DNA of 39,009 bases from Bacteroidales bacterium (GCA_017994425.1 JAGOKS010000011.1:1-39009); one strand, 5' to 3'. Shown: positions 1 through 8,671, counted from the stretch's first letter. Numbers and translations: made by a program. Notes: generated by a model from the letters alone, not told the origin.

Positions 1-63
1 TTCCCAAGAGAAACTTTATTTTGATGAGAGAACAACTTTCAAAGTCCTCGTTCTCTACCTTGG

Positions 64-176
64 TACCTTGCCCAACATCCCTTTGGTACTTTGCCCAAGT
101 TATCGGACATACCTTGCCCAACATCCCCTTGGTACTTTGCCCAAGGTACCAGACATACCTTGCCCAAGTCACAAAG
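64..176. repeat. 23-bp tandem repeat (minisatellite), nearly 5 copies
   Basis: Five copies begin at 64, 87, 110, 133 and 156, exactly 23 bases apart; each starts TACYTTGCCCAA and the last is cut short. Copies alternate between two types. Copies 1 and 3 (TACC...CATCCC.TTGG) differ at one base, and copies 2 and 4 (TACT...GACA) at about three, so the array probably grew by copying a 46-bp double unit. The period is not a multiple of three, which argues against coding. There are no unique spacers, so it is not CRISPR. Function is unknown. Confidence 0.9.
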
Positions 177-395
177 TATAGCTCCCATCGGGAAAAAGAT
201 AAGCATGGGAGAAAAAAAAGTTAAGTTCTCGTCGGAAAAAAGTTGGTAAGGCTTCCTTATCTGTGAAATCTTCCAATAGGATGAAAAATTGATAAGCAAC
301 AATTCACTATGTGGAAATTAAGAGGATTTGTTATAATTTATAGGAAGGTTTAATAGTTAATAATTTTGTATTACTATTGTCCGATAGTAGTCAAC

Positions 396-430
396 AGATT
401 CTGAGCGTAACGAAATGAAGCGAAGAATCT
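396..430. repeat. Short inverted repeat, REP-like
   Basis: AGATTCT (396-402) and AGAATCT (424-430) are perfect inverted arms around a 21-base loop containing GAGCGTAACGAAATGAAGCG. Dispersed intergenic elements with this sort of AGATTCTTCGCTTC/TTACGCTCAGAAT content are familiar from Bacteroidota genomes, from memory rather than a search. Only one copy is seen in this window. Confidence 0.45.
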
Positions 431-553
431 TTAACAATATCGAAATGTATATCGTACAATACTGATTTTTTATTATTTTTATAAATTCTATTATTAACAT
501 TTGTTTGTGAAATAATTTTATCAAAGTAATGGATAGAGTACCTTAAGAGTGTT

Positions 554-561
554 TAATTTTG
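554..561 (+). promoter_or_regulatory. -7 promoter box for the EnvC-like gene
   Basis: TAATTTTG matches the Bacteroidota -7 consensus TAnnTTTG and ends 18 bases before the ATG at 580. No TTTG -33 box at the usual spacing is visible. Confidence 0.5.
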
Positions 562-579
562 TAGCATACTTCTAAATAA

Positions 580-1785
580 ATGCACAGCTACATCAAACAC
601 ATAGCGTATATTTTGTTAGCAGCCTGTATATCAATAGGCAGCAGCACTATTGTTTTTTCTCAAACAAGCAAAACTGCTTTAACGAATGAAAAAAAACAAT
701 TGGAAAAAGAACTGGCACAACAAAAGAAGCTATTAGAAGAAACTAGGAAAAGTAAGACAGCTTCCTTACGAGAAATTCAACTTCTTACTAATCAAATTAG
801 AAATCGCGAAAAATTAATCCAAACCATCAACCAAGAACTTTCGAATATTGATGTTGAAATTCAAGAGACAACGAAAGAGATTTCATTATTACAAGATAAA
901 CTTGACGAACTAATAAAAGCCTATAAAAAAGCGATTTATATTGCCTATAAGCATCGCGACATGCTAAATAAAACAAGTTTCATTATCTCTTCCGAGAATA
1001 TTCATCAAGCGGTAAAACGGATGCGTTATCTTCAAGAATATTCAAAAGCATTGAATCGGCATTTACTAATAATTCAAGAAACACAAGCTGCCAAGAAAAA
1101 GAAAGAAGAAAGTCTTATACAAATCAAACAAGAAAAAGCGATGCTACTGGATAACGAAAGTAAAGAAAAGACTAATTTACAAAAACAACAAACAGAAAAA
1201 GACAAAGTAGTTGCTCAACTTAAAAAGAAAGAAAAACAAATCAACGAAGAAATAAATCGCAAAATAAAACGGCAGAAAGCTATCGATGCCCAAATTGCTA
1301 AGATAATAGAAGCAGAGTTGGCAAAGAGTCGCAAAACAGCATCTCCAAAAGCAGAAGCTGCAAATGTAGCCTTGTCTACCGATTTTGCAAACAATCAAGG
1401 ACGTCTCCCTTGGCCTGTAGACAAAGGTAGTATAATTACCCATTTCGGTTCTTATTCTCATCCCGAAGTATCTTCAGTAAAAATAAATAACAACGGCGTT
1501 AATATTTTAACCGATAGAGGAGCACAAGTGCGTGCTATTTTCAAGGGAAAAGTTTCTACGGTAAGTATGATAGAAGGAGCCAATGTAGTCATCATCAGTC
1601 ATGGATCTTATCTTACGGTATATAGTAATTTAGGAAGCGTATGCGTAAAAGCCGGCGATGAAGTCAACACACGTCAAGTAATAGGCAGCATGAAATCCGA
1701 TCCGAACGACAGTAAATCCGAATTACATTTCGAAATTCGTAAAGAACGAACTCCCTTGAATCCTGCATTATGGATTACACGTTGA
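580..1785 (+). CDS. EnvC-like murein hydrolase activator (degenerate LytM/M23)
   Basis: Exported, 401 residues. A signal peptide (about 1-28, ending VFSQ) is followed by a long Lys/Glu/Gln-rich coiled coil (about 30-255) and a C-terminal LytM/peptidase M23 domain (about 274-401). This is the EnvC layout, in which the protein binds and activates N-acetylmuramoyl-L-alanine amidases at the septum. The M23 metal and catalytic positions are mostly lost: the usual HxGxD reads N304-NGV-N308, YxHL reads YSN350L, and HLH reads E381-LH383. It is therefore probably an activator without protease activity. The start fits the -7 box at 554-561. It converges on the gene ending at 1831. The EnvC assignment rests on architecture; NlpD-like proteins lack this long coiled coil. 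Confidence 0.88.
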   Translation: MHSYIKHIAYILLAACISIGSSTIVFSQTSKTALTNEKKQLEKELAQQKKLLEETRKSKTASLREIQLLTNQIRNREKLIQTINQELSNIDVEIQETTKEISLLQDKLDELIKAYKKAIYIAYKHRDMLNKTSFIISSENIHQAVKRMRYLQEYSKALNRHLLIIQETQAAKKKKEESLIQIKQEKAMLLDNESKEKTNLQKQQTEKDKVVAQLKKKEKQINEEINRKIKRQKAIDAQIAKIIEAELAKSRKTASPKAEAANVALSTDFANNQGRLPWPVDKGSIITHFGSYSHPEVSSVKINNNGVNILTDRGAQVRAIFKGKVSTVSMIEGANVVIISHGSYLTVYSNLGSVCVKAGDEVNTRQVIGSMKSDPNDSKSELHFEIRKERTPLNPALWITR

Positions 1786-1830
1786 TAGACATATTTAAAT
1801 CCATTCTTCTAAAGCGTCAAAAAGAATCGT

Positions 1831-3804
1831 TTATCTACCTAAATGCTTAAACGCTTTTATTATAATCTGTAAATCTGTGCTTATTTTATAATCCTGAGCG
1901 TAAATTGTATTCACTTGCCGGATTATTTCATCGTTATATGTATTCAATTGAAGGATATCAGTAGAGAATAAAACGCCCTTTCTGATACGAGGTAAAGGAT
2001 TGTTGTTTTTTTGAATAAGTGGGCTATAGCCTACCCATGTTTTTTGCCCCATCAAAATGGATAAAATATTACGAAAAAACATGGATTTACGTCTTACGAA
2101 CCAAGTACAAAACGGATAAAGAATAAGTAACAACAAGGCAAAACTCACATCAAGTAAGCGTTTTTTTCGCAAATTTTCTTTACTGCCAATTGAATTAATG
2201 TGTAGGGTGTACATATCTCCAAGCACATTAATAGAATTACTACCAATGATATATGTGCTTTCCGATGGAGCAATTTTATATTCTAAAGCAAGGTCTTGCA
2301 GGTCGGACATAATATTGATAATCTCTTTCGCAGATAGGTTTGCGTCACAGAAAATCAATTCATTAATTTTATAGATAGTAACAATGTCTTTCAAATGGGA
2401 TAAATTACCTATAAATTCCTCATTTTTATGCTTCTCATCATAATATTCCTTGTAATAAATAAAACCTACAAATTCTTTTTGCATGGGACTTGTCCCTAAC
2501 AATACCGATAAACGTTTCACTTCATCATGATCTCCAATTATCAAAACACGTTTCATGCGATATTTTCCTATAGGATAGTTTGGCAGGTGAAATCGAGCAA
2601 GCAAGTAGCGAAATGCATAACTTACAACCAATACCCAAAAAGTTCCCAAAACAATAATAGCTCTTGAAAAGCGCAAGTTCTCGCTAAGCAAAGCATAAAT
2701 TAGAAGAATTATAACTGTTCCGATTATAATCCCTTTGGCAATATTTTCAAGTTTAACCGGTCGTTTATAGCCACCGGCAAAATAAATAGAGAGTATCCAA
2801 ATGAGCGTATAAATCGGCAAAGCAATAAAGAAAAAAGCATCAGGGAAGCCACTCCCTTTTGGCATTAAAATCATTTGCTCCCAATAAGAAGCGATTAAAA
2901 ATAATCCTCCGAAAATGAATAAAATATCCAAAAGCGGAATAAAAATTTTCAAGAACACACGCTTCGTGATGGATAAAGACGCACGAAACCATATAGCCAG
3001 ATTGATTATGGCATCAAAGAGTCTGGCGTTCTTTCGTGAGAAGTGTTTTTTTGCAAATATTTGCATGGCTTTATAAAAGACAATCACATAGTTTATACTA
3101 CTTTTTTTTGTGCTTTCTCCTTTATAATGAATGATGCGTGTTTTGGGGAAATAATAATTCTTAAAACCATTTTTCATGATGCGGTAAGAGAGATCAATGT
3201 CTTCTCCGTACATAAAAAAATCTTCGTCGAGATAACCGATAACATCCAAGACAGATTTGCGTAATAGCATAAAAGCGCCACATAATACTTCTACTTCGTG
3301 TATTTGGTCGGGATGCAAATAGGTTAAGTGGTATTTTCCAAAACGATGTGATTTTTTAAATAGCTTGGATAAGCCGAATATCTTATAAAAAGCAACATTG
3401 GGAAACGGGAGACTCCGTTTGGATTCCGGTAAATAAGCACCTTCTCCATTGACCATTTTAACACCCAAGCCCCCGGCATCGGTGGTTTGATCCATAAAAG
3501 CTATGGTTTTCGTAAACGTATCCGCTTCAACCAAGGTGTCCGGATTAAGCAACAATATATATTCCCCTTTCGCTTGCTGTATGGCCTGATTGTTTGCCTT
3601 GGCAAAACCTAAATTTTCACTATTTACAATAAGTTTTATTTCAGGGAATTTCTTTTGTAACATGCGAAGTGAACCGTCTACCGAATGATTATCAACAACA
3701 AATACTTCAGCATCTATCCCTTCTATGGCTTTATTGACAGAATGCAAACATTGTTCTAAAAAAAATTCAACATTATAGTTGACGATTATTACACTTAATT
3801 TCAT
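1831..3804 (-). CDS. GT2 glycosyltransferase fused to degenerate polyprenyl sugar-phosphotransferase
   Basis: 657 residues. Residues 1 to about 270 form a family 2 glycosyltransferase of the rhamnosyltransferase-like type: SVIIVNYN at the start, VVDNHSVDGS, NPDT as the metal/nucleotide DxD-type site, and EDIDLSYR as the catalytic-base region. About 280-420 has four membrane segments, then a Rossmann-like part (RVLIIGDHDE). Residues 547-657 resemble a WbaP/PglC-type phosphoglycosyl transferase: KKRLLD opening helix, RNILSILMGQKTWVGYSPL (like NVLxGDMSLVGPRP), and a DLQIIIKAF tail. The segment between them that normally holds the catalytic Asp-Glu and the KFRSM region is absent. It likely adds a sugar to a lipid-linked surface glycan at the inner membrane; the C-terminal part is probably inactive. 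It is 52 bases downstream of the SpoIID gene, possibly one transcript. Confidence 0.85.
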   Translation of the reverse strand: MKLSVIIVNYNVEFFLEQCLHSVNKAIEGIDAEVFVVDNHSVDGSLRMLQKKFPEIKLIVNSENLGFAKANNQAIQQAKGEYILLLNPDTLVEADTFTKTIAFMDQTTDAGGLGVKMVNGEGAYLPESKRSLPFPNVAFYKIFGLSKLFKKSHRFGKYHLTYLHPDQIHEVEVLCGAFMLLRKSVLDVIGYLDEDFFMYGEDIDLSYRIMKNGFKNYYFPKTRIIHYKGESTKKSSINYVIVFYKAMQIFAKKHFSRKNARLFDAIINLAIWFRASLSITKRVFLKIFIPLLDILFIFGGLFLIASYWEQMILMPKGSGFPDAFFFIALPIYTLIWILSIYFAGGYKRPVKLENIAKGIIIGTVIILLIYALLSENLRFSRAIIVLGTFWVLVVSYAFRYLLARFHLPNYPIGKYRMKRVLIIGDHDEVKRLSVLLGTSPMQKEFVGFIYYKEYYDEKHKNEEFIGNLSHLKDIVTIYKINELIFCDANLSAKEIINIMSDLQDLALEYKIAPSESTYIIGSNSINVLGDMYTLHINSIGSKENLRKKRLLDVSFALLLLILYPFCTWFVRRKSMFFRNILSILMGQKTWVGYSPLIQKNNNPLPRIRKGVLFSTDILQLNTYNDEIIRQVNTIYAQDYKISTDLQIIIKAFKHLGR

Positions 3805-3856
3805 TTGTGTAGGTTAAAATTTACTAATGTTTACACCTTGCGTATGGTTAATCTAT

Positions 3857-5020
3857 CTATTGAAAATCTATTATTTCTGTATATTTTACAACATTAACAT
3901 TATTATAGTAAAACCGTAATATGTCAATATAAGAATAGCCGAGTTTTACCATTTTAATAGCCCCTTCTTGACTAAGTCCTACGCCATGTCCATAACCTTT
4001 ACCCTGCAAATAGACAGTATCATTCGCCATATTGACTGAAAAAAAAGATGAACGGAGGGAAAAATATTCGCGTATGTTTTTGGTAGGAATTGTGTCTTTA
4101 TCGATAACCCATTTGGCAATGCGTTCTGTTTGTTTAAAATTAAAAATAATTTCCTGCATTTCGGGGGTATTGTATTTCTCCCCGTAACGGCTCACAAAAA
4201 ATCTCACCCATTGTTGTTTCGGTATTGCTTTTTCCCATTGATAATTCTTCGCTCCTATGCTAAAAGTATCAACAATAGACCTTAAATAGGGAACCTGCAC
4301 TTGCCATATATTCTTAGCATCTTCTGTCATCCCTCCACTGTTAGAATGATAAGCCGTAGAGATAAGTTTATTCGTACTATCTACAATTACATCGCTAAAC
4401 GTTTCAAAAGTTCCTCTTAGAATGTCACTATTTTTACACCTGCCTTTATACGATTGACAATGAACTGCATCACACAAATTATACCCTTCTTTCAAATGAC
4501 GATTTAAGTTAGCCAAACAATACGTACGAGACGCGGTTGCCTGTATTTTGAAAAATTCAACATCTTCTGAACTTCCAAAGACTTCTGATTGTACAACACC
4601 GGCTACATACTTTTCTAAATCAATACGATTTATCAAAAACATTGCATTACGTGCGGTTAATACTAAGTCTTCTTCATACGAACGTTTACGGTCTATTTGA
4701 GGGGAGGATAATGAAAATACATTATTATACTTTTTCCCAATAAACTCAATATAATTGTAAGAACCGATAAATTCGATTCCCTTTTCAACACGAATTTGAT
4801 TATTATGAAAAGTTAGTGTAATAGCTTCATTAGGAGATAAATCTTCAACAAATACTTTGACATTATTGCATAACATCATATAACTTCCGGAAACTATTTT
4901 TACATCTACAGATTTTACTTCGTATTCTGATAAAACACGCACTTTTATATCTACTGCTTTTGAAAATATAGGAACAAACAAAAATAAAAAGATAAAAAGA
5001 AATGTTTTATTGTATCTCAT
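3857..5020 (-). CDS. SpoIID/LytB domain protein
   Basis: 387 residues from the ATG at 5020. It has a signal peptide (MRYNKTFLFIFLFLFVPIFSKA) and then a SpoIID/LytB domain: IDLEKYVAGVVQSEV, FKIQATASRTYCLAN, YHSNSGGMTED and the C-terminal GYGHGVGLSQEGA motif. SpoIID is a lytic transglycosylase acting on denuded glycan strands, and LytB domains modify other murein hydrolases. In a non-sporulating Gram-negative the role is probably wall turnover. An in-frame ATG at 5062 would add 14 residues, but a TAnnTTTG box (5044-5037) lies inside that extension and the signal peptide begins at 5020, so the shorter start is preferred. Confidence 0.9.
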   Translation of the reverse strand: MRYNKTFLFIFLFLFVPIFSKAVDIKVRVLSEYEVKSVDVKIVSGSYMMLCNNVKVFVEDLSPNEAITLTFHNNQIRVEKGIEFIGSYNYIEFIGKKYNNVFSLSSPQIDRKRSYEEDLVLTARNAMFLINRIDLEKYVAGVVQSEVFGSSEDVEFFKIQATASRTYCLANLNRHLKEGYNLCDAVHCQSYKGRCKNSDILRGTFETFSDVIVDSTNKLISTAYHSNSGGMTEDAKNIWQVQVPYLRSIVDTFSIGAKNYQWEKAIPKQQWVRFFVSRYGEKYNTPEMQEIIFNFKQTERIAKWVIDKDTIPTKNIREYFSLRSSFFSVNMANDTVYLQGKGYGHGVGLSQEGAIKMVKLGYSYIDILRFYYNNVNVVKYTEIIDFQ

Positions 5021-5036
5021 CAAAGTAAATTTTTTG

Positions 5037-5044
5037 CAAAAATA
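5037..5044 (-). promoter_or_regulatory. -7 promoter box for the SpoIID gene
   Basis: On the minus strand TATTTTTG matches TAnnTTTG and ends 16 bases before the ATG at 5020. It decides between the two candidate starts of the SpoIID gene and may also drive the downstream GT2 fusion. Confidence 0.55.
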
Positions 5045-5203
5045 CATGAAAAATGCATACAATTATTCACAAACAAATAAAAATCTTTGACTAGCACTGT
5101 CAACACTATAATTGCATTCAAAAGTGTCGTTACTTATATAATTGGTTTTAACTTAAAAAATTATCAATTATGAATGTAAACGTTTTATTTAATTTGCTAG
5201 TTG

Positions 5204-6313
5204 TTATGTCCCTAAAATATCAACGATTTTTTGAGCTATTCTGTCTGAAGCATCTCCATTTCCTAATTTTTTCTGTAAAAGTAGATATTCATTTAACATG
5301 GTTTTTCGACTATCATTATCATAGACGATACGATGTAATTCTCTGGTCAACATATATTTATTCATCTCATTTTGTATTAACTCTGTTACTACTTTTTTAT
5401 TGGCAATAAGATTTACTAAAGAAATATATTTAATGTTTTTAATCAATTTTTTAGCAATCAGGTATGAAATATAATTGCCTTTGTAACAAACTACTTGTGG
5501 AACGTTAAACAAAGCTGTTTCAAGGGTCGCTGTTCCGGAAGATACCATAGCCGCATAGCTATTTGCCAAGAGAGAATACGTCTGATTGTATACAATATGT
5601 ATCTTATTATCCTTGCAAATATCTTGATACAAATGTTTGTGGTTTTCAATCCCTGCTATAACAAATTGATATTCTAAAATTGTACTTGCTGCTTGTAGCA
5701 TAATAGGCAACATATTTTTAATTTCTTGAGTTCTACTTCCCGGAAGTATAGCAATAAGAGGTAAAGAGGATAATTTATTTAGAGCTAAAAAATTATTATC
5801 TATTTTTTGATTTTGTATTGCATCTAAGAGTGGATGCCCATAATAATGAACATTCATTTCATGCTTAGCATAGAAATCTTTTTCAAAAGGTAAAATAACA
5901 AACATCTCATTTACATAATCTTTTATTTGCTTTACCCTGGAATTATGCCATGCCCATACTTGAGGAGAAATATAATAAAAAACACGAAACTTGTGTTCAG
6001 ATAAAAATTTTGCTATCCGTAGATTAAATCCTGGATAATCGACCAAAATAACAATATCAGGTTGATATAAAAGTATATCTTGTTTACAAAAGCGGATATT
6101 TGCCATTATGGTTTTTAGGTTCAAAGCAACTTCAACAAATCCCATAAATGCCAAATCTTTATAGTTTTTTATTACTTCGGCACCTTGTTTTTCCAACAAT
6201 TCTCCTCCCCAGGCACGTATACGAGCCTCAGAATCATATTTTTGTAAATACCTAGCTAAATTTGAAGCATGTAAATCGCCGGAGGCTTCTCCTGTAATGA
6301 TATAATATTTCAT
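5204..6313 (-). CDS. lpxB: Lipid-A-disaccharide synthase
   Basis: 369 residues, normal length. LpxB joins UDP-2,3-diacylglucosamine and lipid X to give the tetraacyl disaccharide 1-phosphate of lipid A, at the inner face of the inner membrane. Family motifs are clear: N-terminal GEASGDLHASNLARYL, ISPQVWAWHNSRVKQI, YYGHPLLDAI, the GT19 motif LPGSRTQEI, and SGTATLETALFNVPQVVCYK near the UDP-sugar site. The start lies one base after the thiG stop, so the two are probably co-transcribed and perhaps translationally coupled, although the functions are unrelated. lpxB is a marker of a lipid A-bearing outer membrane. Confidence 0.97.
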   Translation of the reverse strand: MKYYIITGEASGDLHASNLARYLQKYDSEARIRAWGGELLEKQGAEVIKNYKDLAFMGFVEVALNLKTIMANIRFCKQDILLYQPDIVILVDYPGFNLRIAKFLSEHKFRVFYYISPQVWAWHNSRVKQIKDYVNEMFVILPFEKDFYAKHEMNVHYYGHPLLDAIQNQKIDNNFLALNKLSSLPLIAILPGSRTQEIKNMLPIMLQAASTILEYQFVIAGIENHKHLYQDICKDNKIHIVYNQTYSLLANSYAAMVSSGTATLETALFNVPQVVCYKGNYISYLIAKKLIKNIKYISLVNLIANKKVVTELIQNEMNKYMLTRELHRIVYDNDSRKTMLNEYLLLQKKLGNGDASDRIAQKIVDILGT

Positions 6314-6314
6314 T

Positions 6315-7085
6315 TTATGAGTTTAAAAAACTTGTTAGAGGGCTGCTTGCATCAGCGTTTTTAGAAGCCGGAGCAATGCGAGCCTTATATGCCCTTCTTC
6401 CTGCCTCAATAGCCAATTTAAAGGCGGTTGCCATTTCAACGGCATCACCTGCAATGGCGATGGCAGTATTTATTAAACAAGCATCAGCTCCCATTTCCAT
6501 TGCTTCGGCTGCATGTGATGGCACGCCTATCCCCGCATCTATAATAACAGGCACTTTTGACTGTTCAATGATAATTTCCAACATGTCTTTCGTTTTTAAT
6601 CCTTTGTTAGTTCCTATAGGAGACCCTAAAGGCATAACAGCGGCAGCACCTACTTCTTCCAATAACTTGCATAATACGGGATCTGCTTGTATGTAAGGCA
6701 ATACAATAAATCCCATCTTAACAAGCGATTCTGTTGCAAGTAATGTTTGAATTGGGTCGGGAAGCAAATAACGTGGGTCAGGATGGATTTCTAATTTAAG
6801 CCAATTTGTTTCTAACGCTTCTCTTGCTAATTGTGCTGCAAAGATAGCTTCTTCCGCGTTACGTGCACCGGATGTATTGGGCAAAAAGGTAATGTGTTCA
6901 TGAAAAATATGCTTAAGCATATCATCTTCTTTGTTGTTTATATCCACACGTTTCAATGCTGCGGTAACCATTTCGGTGCCCGATGCCAATATTGCTTTTT
7001 CCATTATCTCTTTGGAACTAAATTTACCGGTTCCTAAAAATAAACGAGAGTGAAATTCTTTATGTGCGAGAATAAGCGTATCCAT
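6315..7085 (-). CDS. thiG: Thiazole synthase
   Basis: 256 residues, the usual length. ThiG builds the thiazole phosphate of thiamine from 1-deoxyxylulose 5-phosphate, a glycine-derived imine (from ThiH or ThiO) and ThiS thiocarboxylate. The (beta/alpha)8 family signatures are present: FLGTGKF near the start, [14 protein letters not shown], the Schiff-base lysine in WLKLEIHPD (K97), [13 protein letters not shown], and [31 protein letters not shown]. Its partners thiS, thiF, thiH and thiC are not in the window. It has its own -7 box at 7144-7137 and runs into lpxB. No TPP riboswitch is visible upstream. Confidence 0.97.
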   Translation of the reverse strand: MDTLILAHKEFHSRLFLGTGKFSSKEIMEKAILASGTEMVTAALKRVDINNKEDDMLKHIFHEHITFLPNTSGARNAEEAIFAAQLAREALETNWLKLEIHPDPRYLLPDPIQTLLATESLVKMGFIVLPYIQADPVLCKLLEEVGAAAVMPLGSPIGTNKGLKTKDMLEIIIEQSKVPVIIDAGIGVPSHAAEAMEMGADACLINTAIAIAGDAVEMATAFKLAIEAGRRAYKARIAPASKNADASSPLTSFLNS

Positions 7086-7136
7086 ATATGTTTATTGCTT
7101 TATAATCTGAATTTTATTAAAATACATCCGTGTTTG

Positions 7137-7144
7137 CAAAAGTA
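7137..7144 (-). promoter_or_regulatory. -7 promoter box for thiG-lpxB
   Basis: Minus-strand TACTTTTG matches TAnnTTTG and lies about 50 bases before the thiG ATG. No -33 TTTG at normal spacing is seen. Confidence 0.45.
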
Positions 7145-7337
7145 CTCATTTTTTTTATTCACATAATGAAAAACCCAATTTTTGATTGTTACGAAGAAAA
7201 TTTCATACTATAGAAATTGTATTTCTTAAGATTGTATAATAATTATTGAAATTTTTTAAATATTTTTAATTTTTTTAGAAATAAATTATTATTTTTCACG
7301 TTTTTAAAATAAAATTAATCTTTAAAAACCATGAGTC

Positions 7338-8018
7338 ATGAAAGCAAAAAAAACTAAAAAAGCAGATTTAGAATGGAAAAAACCTGTTTTTTTCCAGTTA
7401 GGTGTCTTCATTGCATTAGGTTTAATGCTGATAATGTTTGAGATAACCGGTTCAAAAGAAAAAGAAATTCACACGTTTAATTTTCAGGGAGAACTGATTG
7501 ATGATGATATAATCCTTCCAACAGAGCTCATTGAAAAGAAAGTTTTACCTCCACAACCGGCTTTAACAAAGATAGAAATATTAAAAGATGGAGAGAAAGC
7601 CTTGGAAACCGATAATTCATTTTTTGATACAGAAATTAAAGAAGGTGAAAGTATCGAACCTTATGTTCCGATCGAACCACTTCCTGAACCGGAAGTTGAA
7701 GATATTCCTTTTAGAGTGGTTGAGGTAAATCCTGAATTTCCCGGAGGAGATGACGCCTTAATGAGTTACCTGAAAAAAAACATTGTTTATCCGAAAACTG
7801 CCATTGATGCAGGTATACAAGGAACTGTAATGGTTCAATTTGTAGTTGAACGTGATGGCAGCATAACTAATGTAGACATTTATAGAGGTAAAGGACAAAT
7901 CCTAAATGTAGAAGCTATACGCGTTGTAAAATCAATGCCTAAATGGAATCCGGGACAACAAAGAGGGAAGAATGTTAGAGTTATATTTATAATACCTATT
8001 GACTTTCAATTGCAATAA
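7338..8018 (+). CDS. Energy transducer TonB (copy 1)
   Basis: 226 residues. A short Lys-rich cytoplasmic tail (MKAKKTKKADLEWKK) leads to one membrane segment (about 17-37), a Pro/Glu-rich periplasmic linker (about 65-130), and a TonB C-terminal domain (about 135-226) with NPEFPGG, YPKTAIDAGIQGTVMVQFVV and MPKWNPGQQRGKNVRV, typical of Bacteroidota. It couples the proton motive force (through ExbB/ExbD, not in the window) to outer-membrane receptors. It is a clear paralogue of the gene at 9688. The stop abuts the stop of the opposing thiE with no base between. An ATG at 7331 is in another frame. No TAnnTTTG box was found in the 252-base gap from thiG. Confidence 0.93.
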   Translation: MKAKKTKKADLEWKKPVFFQLGVFIALGLMLIMFEITGSKEKEIHTFNFQGELIDDDIILPTELIEKKVLPPQPALTKIEILKDGEKALETDNSFFDTEIKEGESIEPYVPIEPLPEPEVEDIPFRVVEVNPEFPGGDDALMSYLKKNIVYPKTAIDAGIQGTVMVQFVVERDGSITNVDIYRGKGQILNVEAIRVVKSMPKWNPGQQRGKNVRVIFIIPIDFQLQ

Positions 8019-8669
8019 TTATATGCACGTATTGATTAATTGCACAAATTCTTTCGCCTCATTCAAAGGTCGTTTCGTATGAAGAATGGCTGACGATAAA
8101 GCTATCCCTGATACTCCAGTTTGTAATATAGTAGTTACATCTTCTTTTTGTACCCCTCCAATAACATAAACAGGTAAATCTATAAGATGATATTTGCATT
8201 CATGTACAATTTCTTTAACTCCCTCTAGTCCTAAAATAGGAGCTAGTTTATGTTTCGTTTGCGTAAATCGAAAAGGGCCTAAACCTATATAATCAACACC
8301 CTCTTGATATAAAACCTGTAGTTGAGAAAAAGTGTTTGCAGTACCTCCAATGATTAATTTCATTCCGGCTAATCGTCGAGCATCTTTAACAGGCATATCA
8401 TTCTGTCCAAGATGAACTCCATCAGCTTCTAATTCAATAGCCAATTCCACATAATCATCAATAATAAACAATGCATCGTACTTTTGACATAAAATTTTTA
8501 TATGCTTTGCCTCTTTTCTTATTTTATCTTCACCAGCGTCTTTCATACGTAATTGTATCCAACGAATTCCACCTTCTAAGGCTATTTTAGCGGATTCATA
8601 ATAATCATAGCTTTCCGTACAATGAGTTATAAATTGCAATTTATAATCTTTTATGTACTTCCTTTTCAT
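8019..8669 (-). CDS. thiE: Thiamine-phosphate synthase
   Basis: 216 residues, usual length. ThiE joins HMP pyrophosphate and thiazole phosphate to thiamine monophosphate. The TIM-barrel motifs are complete: the pyrophosphate-binding QLRMK (39-43, usually QLREK), IIDDYVELAIELEADGVHLGQND, the TxTK phosphate loop in GLGPFRFTQTKHK, and VIGGV near the end. The common ND before the metal site reads DD here. It starts 2 bases after the tenI-like stop and so forms a two-gene unit. It converges with no gap on tonB copy 1. Confidence 0.95.
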   Translation of the reverse strand: MKRKYIKDYKLQFITHCTESYDYYESAKIALEGGIRWIQLRMKDAGEDKIRKEAKHIKILCQKYDALFIIDDYVELAIELEADGVHLGQNDMPVKDARRLAGMKLIIGGTANTFSQLQVLYQEGVDYIGLGPFRFTQTKHKLAPILGLEGVKEIVHECKYHLIDLPVYVIGGVQKEDVTTILQTGVSGIALSSAILHTKRPLNEAKEFVQLINTCI

Positions 8670-8671
8670 AT

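Larger units (their letters stand above)
1..579. other. Non-coding stretch before the EnvC-like gene
   Basis: I see no convincing gene here. Open frames of 67 and 87 codons exist on the two strands over the first 300 bases, but they run through a tandem repeat and resemble nothing. The stretch holds the 23-bp repeat array (64-176), a 7-bp inverted repeat CTCCCAT/ATGGGAG (182-188 and 205-211), a second inverted repeat at 396-430, and the -7 box of the next gene at 554-561. The rest is AT-rich with nothing recognisable. The real gene that lies upstream is outside the window. Confidence 0.7.

Noticed and set aside
64..176. The tandem repeat as a CRISPR array
   Set aside because: The copies are directly adjacent with no unique spacers, and no cas gene is in the window.
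182..211. Inverted repeat CTCCCAT/ATGGGAG as a terminator
   Set aside because: It is followed by an A run on the plus strand and has no T tract in either reading direction, and the loop is 16 bases.
21..302. Open frames on both strands in the first 300 bases
   Set aside because: They run through the 23-bp repeat, whose period is not a multiple of three, and have no coding signs.
5170..5409. A 79-codon plus-strand open frame over the lpxB 3' end
   Set aside because: It is antisense to a clear lpxB, and its low-complexity Phe/Leu text is typical of a shadow frame.
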